Shown: piece by piece, positions 1 through 5,100 of the stretch | Numbering within the stretch: the stretch's first letter is position 1 | How the letters are laid out: each line of letters begins with the position of its first letter | NCBI GenBank assembly: GCA_000432995.1 | Contig: HF972651.1 | Coordinates: 1-5,412, forward strand | Direction of reading: 5' to 3' | Source: Clostridium sp. CAG:1013 | GTDB taxonomy: Bacteria; Bacillota; Clostridia; Oscillospirales; Acutalibacteraceae | Length of the DNA stretch: 5,412 nt | Position numbers and translations under genes: made by a program | Notes under the pieces: model-generated | The model's input: the letters and a program-made list of their open reading frames with translations, nothing else | Told to the model about the DNA's origin: nothing | Databases searched by the model: none

Positions 1-1009
1 CGATGGAGCCGGGCTCCTTGGTACGGTCCAGCACGGAGATCTGCTTCACAGTCTCGGGCAGCACGTCCAGCAGGTACTTGGCCACGAAGGGACGATACAG
101 GTGAACCTTTACCAGGCCAACCTTCTCGCCAGCGGCGTTCAGGTAATCGATAACTTCCTCAATGGTCTCGCAAGCGGAACCCATGGCAATGATAACCTTG
201 TCCGCGTCGGGAGCGCCATAGTAGTTGAAGGGCTTGTAATCGGTGCCGATCTTCTCGTTGACCTTGTTCATGTAGTCCACAACAACTTCCGGCACAGCGT
301 CGTAATACTTGTTGCAGGCTTCACGAGCCTGGAAGAAGATGTCGCCGTTCTGAGCCTGGCCGCGGAGCACAGGATGCTCGGGGTTCAGAGCGTTGCGGCG
401 GAAAGCGTCCACAGCGTCCCAATCCAGCAGGTCGCCCAGATCGTCGTAATCCCACACCTGGATCTTCTGGATCTCATGGGAGGTGCGGAAACCGTCGAAG
501 AAGTGGAGGAAAGGTACCCGGCCCTTGATCGCAGACAGATGGGCCACGGCGCCCAGGTCCATGACTTCCTGGGGGCTATTGGAGCACAGCATGGCGTAAC
601 CGGTCTGACGGCAGGCATACACGTCGGAATGGTCGCCGAAGATGTTCAGCGCGTGGGTAGCCAGCGTACGAGCGGAAACGTGGATGACGCTGGGCAGCAG
701 CTCACCGGCCATCTTGTACATGTTGGGGATCATCAGCAGCAGGCCCTGAGAAGCGGTGTAGGTGGTGGTGAGAGCACCGGCCGCCAGGGAGCCGTGCACA
801 GCGCCAGCGGCGCCAGCCTCGGACTGCATTTCGGTGACCCGGACTTCTCTGCCGAACAGGTTCTTGCGGCCTGCAGCGGCATACTTGTCGGTCTCATCCG
901 CCATCACGGAAGAGGGCGTGATGGGGTAGATGGCAGCAACGTCGGTAAACGCATAAGATACATGCGCGGCGGCGCTGTTACCATCCATGGTTTTCATTTT
1001 TCTTGCCAT
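1..1009 (-). CDS. nifJ: Pyruvate:ferredoxin (flavodoxin) oxidoreductase, N-terminal part (runs off the left edge)
   Basis: This enzyme oxidatively decarboxylates pyruvate with CoA to acetyl-CoA and CO2 and passes electrons to ferredoxin in the cytoplasm. It uses thiamine diphosphate and Fe-S clusters. Only 336 codons are visible; the family is about 1,170-1,230 residues, so the gamma, Fe-S and TPP-binding domains lie outside. The protein begins MARKMKTMDGNSAAAH and contains YPITPSS (28-34), EMQSEAGAAGAVHG (60-73), TASQGLLLMIPNMYK (85-99) and FFDGFRTSHEIQKI in domain I. Domain II begins with a VIIAMGS segment and reaches VHLYRPF and LDRTKEPGS. Thr31, Glu64 and Arg114 fall at the numbers of the pyruvate/TPP-site residues of the Desulfocurvibacter (Desulfovibrio) africanus enzyme. 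The start at 1009 is chosen because AGGAGG (1024-1019) lies 9 nt upstream and the N-terminus matches the family; internal Met5 and Met8 have no such site. It is transcribed away from the CNNM-like gene. Confidence is very high. Confidence 0.97.
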   Translation of the reverse strand, partial: MARKMKTMDGNSAAAHVSYAFTDVAAIYPITPSSVMADETDKYAAAGRKNLFGREVRVTEMQSEAGAAGAVHGSLAAGALTTTYTASQGLLLMIPNMYKMAGELLPSVIHVSARTLATHALNIFGDHSDVYACRQTGYAMLCSNSPQEVMDLGAVAHLSAIKGRVPFLHFFDGFRTSHEIQKIQVWDYDDLGDLLDWDAVDAFRRNALNPEHPVLRGQAQNGDIFFQAREACNKYYDAVPEVVVDYMNKVNEKIGTDYKPFNYYGAPDADKVIIAMGSACETIEEVIDYLNAAGEKVGLVKVHLYRPFVAKYLLDVLPETVKQISVLDRTKEPGSI

Positions 1010-1091
1010 GAAGTATTTCCTCCTTTTAGGATGATCGAAAGGAATGTTACGGGCATGTTTCGGTGTGCGTCCTAAATACCCGTGCTGTTTT

Positions 1092-1120
1092 ATTCTAGCA
1101 TTTTTTTCTGGACCTGTAAA
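1092..1120 (-). promoter_or_regulatory. Sigma-A-type promoter for nifJ
   Basis: Read on the minus strand, TTTACA (1120-1115) is followed after exactly 17 bp by TAGAAT (1097-1092); each hexamer differs from consensus by one base. Transcription would start near 1085, giving an untranslated leader of about 75 nt before the nifJ ATG. Within that leader TCCTTT (1043-1038) can pair with AAAGGA (1026-1021), which overlaps the first bases of the ribosome binding site. The stem is short with an 11-nt loop, so its importance is doubtful. Confidence 0.75.
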
Positions 1121-1125
1121 GGCAT

Positions 1126-1160
1126 AAAAAAAGGGATTTGTCATCTTTTTGGCAAAACCC
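1126..1160 (-). terminator. Terminator-like hairpin just upstream of the nifJ promoter
   Basis: On the minus strand GGGTTTTGCC (1160-1151), an 8-nt loop and GACAAATCCC (1142-1133) form an imperfect stem of about nine pairs, with one A-A mismatch and one G-T pair. It is followed directly by seven T (1132-1126). This is the shape of an intrinsic terminator for leftward transcription, ending just before the nifJ -35. No minus-strand gene feeds into it, so it may block antisense transcripts coming from the CNNM-like gene, or it may be chance AT-rich sequence. Confidence 0.4.
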
Positions 1161-1171
1161 CTGGGCTTTAT

Positions 1172-1200
1172 TTGACATCTATACACCTTTCAGGTAAAAT
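1172..1200 (+). promoter_or_regulatory. Sigma-A-type promoter for the CNNM-like/MATE operon
   Basis: A perfect TTGACA (1172-1177) is followed after 17 bp by TAAAAT (1195-1200), five of six matches to the -10 consensus. Transcription should start near 1207, about 57 nt before the ATG at 1264. A small palindrome, ACCT-ttc-AGGT (1185-1195), sits in the spacer and touches the -10 hexamer. It could be an operator half-hidden in the promoter, but it is short enough to be chance. Confidence 0.8.
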
Positions 1201-1217
1201 AGGAAATAAATATGTAT

Positions 1218-1242
1218 GCCGGGAAAAGCCCGGCTTGTTTTT
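1218..1242 (+). promoter_or_regulatory. GC-rich hairpin plus T-tract in the 5' leader (possible attenuator)
   Basis: GCCGGG (1218-1223), a 5-nt loop and CCCGGC (1229-1234) form a perfect 6-bp GC stem followed by TTGTTTTT (1235-1242). It has the form of an intrinsic terminator. It lies only about a dozen nucleotides after the predicted transcription start and upstream of the CNNM-like start codon. A competing pairing is possible between AAAGCCC (1225-1231) and GGGGTTT (1249-1255), which overlaps the probable ribosome binding site, with one mismatch. It may be an attenuator or simply a 5' stabilising stem; the sequence does not decide between them. Confidence 0.45.
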
Positions 1243-1263
1243 GCGAAAGGGGTTTGACATTTC

Positions 1264-2616
1264 ATGCCATCCGATCCGGACAGCACTATGATTTTTTCTA
1301 TCGTTCTGGCTCTTTTATGCCTGCTGGTCGCTTCCTTCTGCGCCGCTGGCAGCTCCGCCATCAATTTTCTCTCTGCGCCTCAGGTCACCAAGGACGCTGA
1401 AGAGGGTGACCCCAAAGCCAAAAGGCTTTTAAAGCTGGTCAAATGGCAGGACGCTCCTGTCTCCCCTCTCCAGGCCGGGCTGGCTTTGTTTGGATTTTTT
1501 GGCCTTTGTTTCTGCCTGTTTGCTTTTGAGGGTCTCCTCAGCGGCGCCCTCTCCCCCCACATTTCTTCAAACATGCTCCGGTCCCTGCTGGCCTTTCTTA
1601 TTATAACATTGGCATACCTTGTGGTATTTTTGATCTTCGGCGATCTGCTCCCCAAAAAAGGAGCCCGCCACAACGCCAAGGATTTCGCCTCCCGCTACGC
1701 CGGCCTTCTTTGGGGTCTTCAGGTTTTCGCCTTCCCTCTTTTGAAATTCTGCGCCGTCATCGTCAACGGACTGCTGCGGCTGTGCGGCATCGATCCCCAC
1801 ATTCTGGATGATCCGGTCACAGAGGAGGAGATTCTCCAGATGGTAGGGGAAGGCGAGGAAAAAGGTGTCATCGAGGAAACGGAACGTGACATGATCACCA
1901 ACATCCTGGACTTCAAGGACACCACCGCCGGAGAAACCATGACCCACCGCACCGACATCGTCGCCGTGGAGGACACTGCCTCCATCGCCGAGGTGGTGGA
2001 AGCCTCCGTAGAAAACGGCTGTTCCCGTATTCCCGTATATCACGAGGACATCGACACGGTGGTGGGCCTGTGCTACATCAAGGACCTGCTGCCCTATGTG
2101 GGCCGAGAAGTGCCGGAGTTTATCAAGATCACCGATCTGATGCGCCCCGCTTACTTTGTGCCTGAGACGAAGAAGTGCAGCCAGCTCTTTACGGAGATGA
2201 CCGAGCGGAAGGTGCAGATCGCCATCGTGCTGGATGAATATGGCGGTACCGCCGGCCTTATCACCCTGGAGGACCTGGTGGAGGACATCGTGGGTAACAT
2301 CCAGGACGAGTACGATCACGAGGAAGAGGAAATCCACCGGATGAGCGAGACGGAATTCACTGTGGACGGCACTGCCTCCATCGACGAGGTCTCCGATATG
2401 ACCGACGCCGATCTTCCCGAGGGCGATTACGACACCATCGCCGGATTGGTCACGGAACAACTGGGACGTCTCCCTAAAAACGGGGAACATCCCCAGGTGA
2501 AAGTGGCTGGGCTCACTATTACCGTATTGGAAATGGAAGAGCAGCGCATCGCCCGGCTGCTTGTTGTGAAAGATCCTAAAGAATCCCAGAAAAAAGAGGA
2601 AGCGCAATCTAAATGA
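1264..2616 (+). CDS. CNNM/CorC-type membrane protein with DUF21, CBS pair and CorC/HlyC domains
   Basis: Proteins of this family (also annotated hemolysin C/TlyC-like or UPF0053) sit in the cytoplasmic membrane and are linked to Mg2+ or other divalent-cation export, with cytoplasmic CBS domains that bind nucleotides. The 450-residue product has the full family length and order. Hydrophobic helices lie near 9-37, 70-95, 104-128 and 147-172 (DUF21). A linker with EEILQMVGEGEEKGVIEE (188-205) follows, then CBS motifs near 224-278 and 287-342 including DEYGGTAGLITLEDLVEDI (324-342), an acidic stretch, and a CorC_HlyC domain near 356-436. The usual SETA motif of the first helix reads SSA here (30-32), so its glutamate is absent, and the usual GE-x-x-PK motif is GDLLPK (126-131). 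The 1264 start has AAAGGGG 11 nt upstream; an in-frame ATG at 1288 has a poorer site. It overlaps the MATE gene by 4 nt. The family call is secure; the transported ion is not. Confidence 0.93.
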   Translation: MPSDPDSTMIFSIVLALLCLLVASFCAAGSSAINFLSAPQVTKDAEEGDPKAKRLLKLVKWQDAPVSPLQAGLALFGFFGLCFCLFAFEGLLSGALSPHISSNMLRSLLAFLIITLAYLVVFLIFGDLLPKKGARHNAKDFASRYAGLLWGLQVFAFPLLKFCAVIVNGLLRLCGIDPHILDDPVTEEEILQMVGEGEEKGVIEETERDMITNILDFKDTTAGETMTHRTDIVAVEDTASIAEVVEASVENGCSRIPVYHEDIDTVVGLCYIKDLLPYVGREVPEFIKITDLMRPAYFVPETKKCSQLFTEMTERKVQIAIVLDEYGGTAGLITLEDLVEDIVGNIQDEYDHEEEEIHRMSETEFTVDGTASIDEVSDMTDADLPEGDYDTIAGLVTEQLGRLPKNGEHPQVKVAGLTITVLEMEEQRIARLLVVKDPKESQKKEEAQSK

Positions 2617-4034
2617 ATCAATCCCCGGAATTAGAACCAAAAACATCCACCCCATCTGAGGCCGAAGTACAGGAAAGCAATCCTTTGGGCACCGCGCCCA
2701 TTGGAAAACTGCTGTTCTCCCTGGCCGTGCCCGCCATCACCGCCCAGGTGGTAAACATGCTTTACAACATCGTGGACCGAATCTACATCGGCCACATCCC
2801 TGAGATCGGCACCGCAGCCCTCACCGGTGTTGGAATCACCTTCCCCATCATCACACTGATCAGCGCATTTAGCTCCCTGGTGGCCATGGGCGGCGCCCCA
2901 CGGGCGTCCATCGCCATGGGCGAGGGAAACAAAAAGAGAGCTGAACAGATCTTGGGCAACTGCTTTACCGCCCTTCTGTGCGTCTCCGTGATCCTCACCG
3001 CGGTGTTTCTCATTTTCCAACAGCCCATTCTCTGGGCTTTCGGCGCCAGTGAGAACACCATTGGCTACGCCACCAGCTACATGAATATCTACGTGTGCGG
3101 CACCATCTTCGTACAGATCGCTTTGGGCATGAATATGTTCATCACGTCCCAGGGCTTCGCCAAGACAAGTATGCTCACCGTAGTTATCGGCGCTGCTTTG
3201 AACATCGCCCTGGATCCTCTATTCATCTTTGTTTTCAACATGGGCGTACAGGGAGCCGCCATCGCCACGGTGCTCTCTCAAGCGGTCTCCGCCACCTGGG
3301 TGCTGCTGTTCCTGCTGGGCAAGCGTACCAACCTGCGGATCAAAGCCTCCTGCATGGTCATCCAGTGGAAGATCCTGCTGCCTGTGTTCGCTTTGGGTGT
3401 CTCCCCCTTCATCATGCAGAGCACAGAAAGCCTTTTGAGCGTGGTGCTGAACACTTCCCTGCTTCGCTACGGAGGCGATAACGCTGTGGGCGCCTACACG
3501 GTGATCGCCAGCATTATGCAGGTGATCAACCTGCCCCTGCAAGGTTTGACTCAGGGCGCTCAGCCCATCACCAGCTTCAACTATGGTGCTCGAAATATGG
3601 CTCGGGTGCGCAAATCCATCCGGCTGCTGCTCACCTGCACCTTGACGTACAGCATCCTGTTCTGGCTGTGCATCATGCTGTTCCCCCATGTGTTCGTGGG
3701 GATCTTCACCAGCGATCCGGAACTGATGGACACCGCTGTCTGGGCGGTGCGGATCTTCCTGTTTGGTGTGTTCGCTTTCGGCGCTCAGACAGGCTTCCAG
3801 CAGTCTTTCCTGGCGTTGGGGCAAGCCAAAGCATCTCTGCTCCTGGCCCTGCTGCGGAAGATCGTTCTCTTGATCCCCTTGATCTACATACTGCCCCTGC
3901 TGTTTGCGGACAAACTGTTGGGCGTCTTTATTGCGGAACCCATTGCCGATATTCTGGCGGCCTCCACTACCACCATCTCTTTCCTTCTGTGGGCAAGGAA
4001 AAATCTGCGGGACAAAAAACCGAAAAAAGCCTAA
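2613..4034 (+). CDS. MATE-family efflux transporter
   Basis: MATE transporters export drugs, cationic compounds or metabolites across the cytoplasmic membrane in exchange for Na+ or H+. The 473-residue product has about twelve hydrophobic helices (roughly 33-54, 71-93, 112-134, 153-175, 183-207, 212-235, 253-279, 288-312, 336-360, 377-401, 408-431, 436-461), falling into two six-helix halves as expected. Landmarks are PLGTAPIGKLLFSLAVPAI (24-42), NIVDRIYIG (52-60), ALNIALDPLFIF (195-206) followed by GVQGAAIAT (211-219), and QGAQPITSFNYGAR (314-327). The pattern resembles the MepA/DinF-like bacterial branch. A hydrophilic N-terminal tail of about 28 residues and a lysine-rich C-terminus are cytoplasmic. 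The start codon overlaps the CNNM-like stop as ATGA, with an AGAGGA site about 12 nt upstream, suggesting translational coupling. Substrate cannot be told from sequence. Confidence 0.95.
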   Translation: MNQSPELEPKTSTPSEAEVQESNPLGTAPIGKLLFSLAVPAITAQVVNMLYNIVDRIYIGHIPEIGTAALTGVGITFPIITLISAFSSLVAMGGAPRASIAMGEGNKKRAEQILGNCFTALLCVSVILTAVFLIFQQPILWAFGASENTIGYATSYMNIYVCGTIFVQIALGMNMFITSQGFAKTSMLTVVIGAALNIALDPLFIFVFNMGVQGAAIATVLSQAVSATWVLLFLLGKRTNLRIKASCMVIQWKILLPVFALGVSPFIMQSTESLLSVVLNTSLLRYGGDNAVGAYTVIASIMQVINLPLQGLTQGAQPITSFNYGARNMARVRKSIRLLLTCTLTYSILFWLCIMLFPHVFVGIFTSDPELMDTAVWAVRIFLFGVFAFGAQTGFQQSFLALGQAKASLLLALLRKIVLLIPLIYILPLLFADKLLGVFIAEPIADILAASTTTISFLLWARKNLRDKKPKKA

Positions 4035-4036
4035 AA

Positions 4037-4066
4037 ACAGGGGCCTCGGCGCTGCCGGGCCCCTGT
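4037..4066. terminator. Stem-loop terminator between convergent MATE and small minus-strand genes
   Basis: ACAGGGGCC (4037-4045) pairs perfectly with GGCCCCTGT (4058-4066), a 9-bp stem; CGGC (4047-4050) and GCCG (4054-4057) can extend it inside the loop. On the plus strand only a short CGTTT follows, just after the MATE stop codon. On the minus strand the stem is followed by TTTTTAGGCTTTTTT, a better T-tract. It therefore probably ends both the MATE operon and the convergent 55-codon gene. Confidence 0.8.
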
Positions 4067-4069
4067 CGT

Positions 4070-4237
4070 TTAAGATTTTCCCTCGGGCATTGTTCCTAGA
4101 GCGTTGCTGCAATAGCGCATGAGATCCTCTTTGGTGTTCAGGTCCGCTGTGCTCTGCATCAGCTGCTCTTGAAGCATGGGTGGAAGAGAATTGAAATAAC
4201 GCTTTGCTTCTTCATCCATGCTGCGGAGATCCGGCAT
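4070..4237 (-). CDS. Small conserved-looking hypothetical protein, 55 residues
   Basis: I do not recognise a named family. The product starts MPDLRSMDEEAKRYFNSLPP, continues MLQEQLMQSTADLNTKEDLM and ends RYCSNALGTMPEGKS. It is soluble, slightly acidic and mostly helix-forming, with no signal peptide or membrane segment. From memory, clostridial genomes carry short proteins of the form YF-x-SLP...Q-x-x-(I/L)MQS, which this resembles; that is recollection, not a search result. The evidence that it is real is an excellent AAGGAGGGA site (4251-4243) 6 nt from the ATG at 4237, a stop at 4070 directly before a stem-loop with a minus-strand T-tract, and its neat fit into an otherwise empty gap between two plus-strand units. 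The second in-frame ATG (Met7) lacks its own site. Function is unknown. Confidence 0.72.
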   Translation of the reverse strand: MPDLRSMDEEAKRYFNSLPPMLQEQLMQSTADLNTKEDLMRYCSNALGTMPEGKS

Positions 4238-4242
4238 TCAGA

Positions 4243-4251
4243 TCCCTCCTT
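4243..4251 (-). promoter_or_regulatory. Ribosome binding site of the 55-codon gene
   Basis: Read on the minus strand this is AAGGAGGGA, close to the full anti-16S complement, with GGAGGG ending 6 nt before the ATG at 4237. It is among the strongest sites in the window and is the main reason to believe the small gene. Confidence 0.8.
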
Positions 4252-4264
4252 CCAGTGTCTCTAA

Positions 4265-4301
4265 AAACAGTGTACCCTAACAAAAACCGTTTATACAGTT
4301 T
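4265..4301. promoter_or_regulatory. Imperfect inverted repeat with possible divergent promoter elements
   Basis: AAACAGTGTA (4265-4274) and TATACAGTTT (4292-4301) are inverted copies matching at 8 of 10 positions with a 17-bp spacer. Because of the spacer, each arm can be read as a weak promoter hexamer: plus strand AGTGTA-17-TATACA toward the Crp/Fnr gene, minus strand TGTATA-17-TACACT toward the 55-codon gene. These hexamers match consensus only in part. The repeat could instead be an operator for the adjacent regulator. Confidence 0.3.
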
Positions 4302-4307
4302 CATCGC

Positions 4308-4314
4308 AAAGGAG
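4308..4314 (+). promoter_or_regulatory. Ribosome binding site deciding the Crp/Fnr start
   Basis: AAAGGAG ends 6 nt before the ATG at 4321. The reading frame is open further upstream, to about 4204, but nothing comparable precedes any earlier start, and the upstream part lies over the 55-codon gene on the other strand. The site fixes the start at 4321. Confidence 0.8.
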
Positions 4315-4320
4315 AAAACC

Positions 4321-5004
4321 ATGGCACAGCTTTCCCAGCTTCCTCTTTTCGCCAATATGGAAGAGTCCGACTGCCTCCGCATGCTGGACTGTTTCCATAC
4401 CAGCCCCCGAACTTTCCACGGAGGTGATACAGCCTACACTTACAGCGCGGGAACCTCCCCCACATTGGGCATCCTGCAGGAAGGACAGGCCGCTCTGGTG
4501 AAGATCGACGCAGGAGGCGGACGCACAGTTCTGGAACGACTGAGTCGAGGCGGCGTATTTGGGGAGCTGGTGGCATTCTCGAGCCTTCCCTGTGACAGCG
4601 TTTCCCTGGTATGTGAAACCGACTGTGTAGTGGTGTTCCTACCCCAAGGAAAACTAACGTCTCCTTGCGGGAAAGCATGCTCCTGCCACAAACAGCTTTT
4701 GGAGAATCTTTTGGGGCTTATGTCTCAAAAAGCCTTTGATCTCAGCGAGCGAGTGGAGGTACTGTCCTGCCGCACGATCCGGGAAAAACTGCTGTGCTAC
4801 TTCCGCATCTGTGCTGGACAGAACCAAAGCCTCAGCTTCACCCTTCCCTTTTCCCTCAGCGACCTGGCGGACTACATCTGTTCTGACCGCAGCGCCATGA
4901 TGCGGGAATTGAAACGACTTCGGGAGGAAGGTTTTCTGGAAATCTCCGGCAGGAATGTGCGGTTCAAGTCAAGTCTTTGCGCCGCTTCCTTCCCAAAAGA
5001 ATAA
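4321..5004 (+). CDS. Crp/Fnr-family transcriptional regulator, cysteine-rich
   Basis: A cytoplasmic DNA-binding regulator of 227 residues, normal length for the family. A cyclic-nucleotide-binding-like beta-barrel covers about 8-112, with GGVFGELVAF (77-86) as its signature. A dimerisation helix lies near 123-147. A winged helix-turn-helix (HTH_Crp type) covers about 150-216, with the helix-turn-helix near 178-200 (LSDLADYICSDRSAMMREL). In E. coli CRP the GEL motif is followed by Arg82-Ser83, which bind cAMP; the aligned residues here are Asp92-Ser93, so cAMP binding is unlikely. There are 13 cysteines, including C-x3-C-x-C-H (116-123) at the barrel-helix junction, which suggests redox, metal or thiol sensing. 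This is not the N-terminal four-cysteine Fe-S layout of FNR. It is monocistronic with its own terminator and precedes an ABC operon whose promoter has palindromes. The family is certain; signal and targets are unknown. Confidence 0.93.
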   Translation: MAQLSQLPLFANMEESDCLRMLDCFHTSPRTFHGGDTAYTYSAGTSPTLGILQEGQAALVKIDAGGGRTVLERLSRGGVFGELVAFSSLPCDSVSLVCETDCVVVFLPQGKLTSPCGKACSCHKQLLENLLGLMSQKAFDLSERVEVLSCRTIREKLLCYFRICAGQNQSLSFTLPFSLSDLADYICSDRSAMMRELKRLREEGFLEISGRNVRFKSSLCAASFPKE

Positions 5005-5009
5005 GCCTT

Positions 5010-5038
5010 GGACCATCCCGTACGGATGGTCCTTTTTT
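5010..5038 (+). terminator. Intrinsic terminator of the Crp/Fnr gene
   Basis: GGACCATCC (5010-5018) and GGATGGTCC (5024-5032) form a perfect 9-bp stem with a 5-nt loop, followed by six T (5033-5038). It begins 5 nt after the stop codon. It separates the regulator from the ABC operon, so the latter needs its own promoter. Confidence 0.93.
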
Positions 5039-5053
5039 GTTGAAAATATGGGA

Positions 5054-5077
5054 TAAGATTTTCTGTCGAAAATCTTA
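5054..5077. promoter_or_regulatory. Perfect 24-bp palindrome, candidate regulator binding site
   Basis: TAAGATTTTC (5054-5063), TGTC, GAAAATCTTA (5068-5077): ten perfect inverted base pairs around a 4-nt centre. No T-tract follows, so it is not a terminator. Its centre lies about 64 bp upstream of the expected transcription start of the ABC gene, a distance at which Crp-family activators can work. An earlier GAAAAT (5042-5047) could pair with ATTTTC (5058-5063) instead. Binding by the neighbouring Crp/Fnr protein is inference only. Confidence 0.5.
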
Positions 5078-5083
5078 AGAATC

Positions 5084-5100
5084 CCGCAACCAGGTTGCGG
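5084..5100. promoter_or_regulatory. Perfect 17-bp palindrome overlapping the ABC-operon -35, candidate operator
   Basis: CCGCAACC (5084-5091), A, GGTTGCGG (5093-5100) is a perfect inverted repeat with 8-bp arms. Its right arm contains the probable -35 hexamer. ATCCCG (5081-5086) and CGGGAT (5108-5113) form a second, wider inverted repeat around it. A dimeric protein bound here would cover the promoter, so a repressor site is the simplest reading. Confidence 0.55.

Noticed and set aside
101..1075. Long plus-strand open frame of 324 codons opposite nifJ
   Set aside because: The minus strand encodes an unmistakable PFOR over the same bases. The plus-strand product is rich in His, Val, Gly and Gln without family motifs, as expected for the shadow of a GC-biased gene, and it has no ribosome binding site of note.
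1216..1257. Possible 13-codon leader peptide (starts MPGKARLVFAK)
   Set aside because: It has no ribosome binding site after the expected transcription start, and its codons simply run through the hairpin. It has no run of one amino acid that would suggest attenuation by translation.
1254..1289. Second TTGACA at 1254-1259 as a promoter for the CNNM-like gene
   Set aside because: No -10-like hexamer lies at 16-18 bp, and transcription would begin inside the coding region. The TTGACA at 1172 with TAAAAT is far better.
1567..2655. Minus-strand open frame of 362 codons opposite the CNNM-like gene
   Set aside because: It is the antisense of a clear CBS-domain protein, with shadow-like composition (runs of His, Asp, Gly, Val) and no promoter or ribosome binding site. 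Length alone does not support it.
4071..4080. Copy of the TAAGATTTTC half-site also found at 5054-5063
   Set aside because: The copy at 4071 has no inverted partner and spells the last codons and stop of the 55-codon gene on the other strand. One shared 10-mer in a window this size can occur by chance.
3219..4112. Minus-strand open frame of 297 codons opposite the MATE gene
   Set aside because: It crosses the terminator at 4037-4066 and overlaps the better-supported 55-codon gene in another frame. Its Gln/His/Glu-rich product resembles no family and looks like an antisense shadow.
4204..4320. 39-codon N-terminal extension of the Crp/Fnr gene
   Set aside because: The extended start is not an ATG with a ribosome binding site, the added residues do not match the family, and AAAGGAG sits 6 nt before the ATG at 4321.
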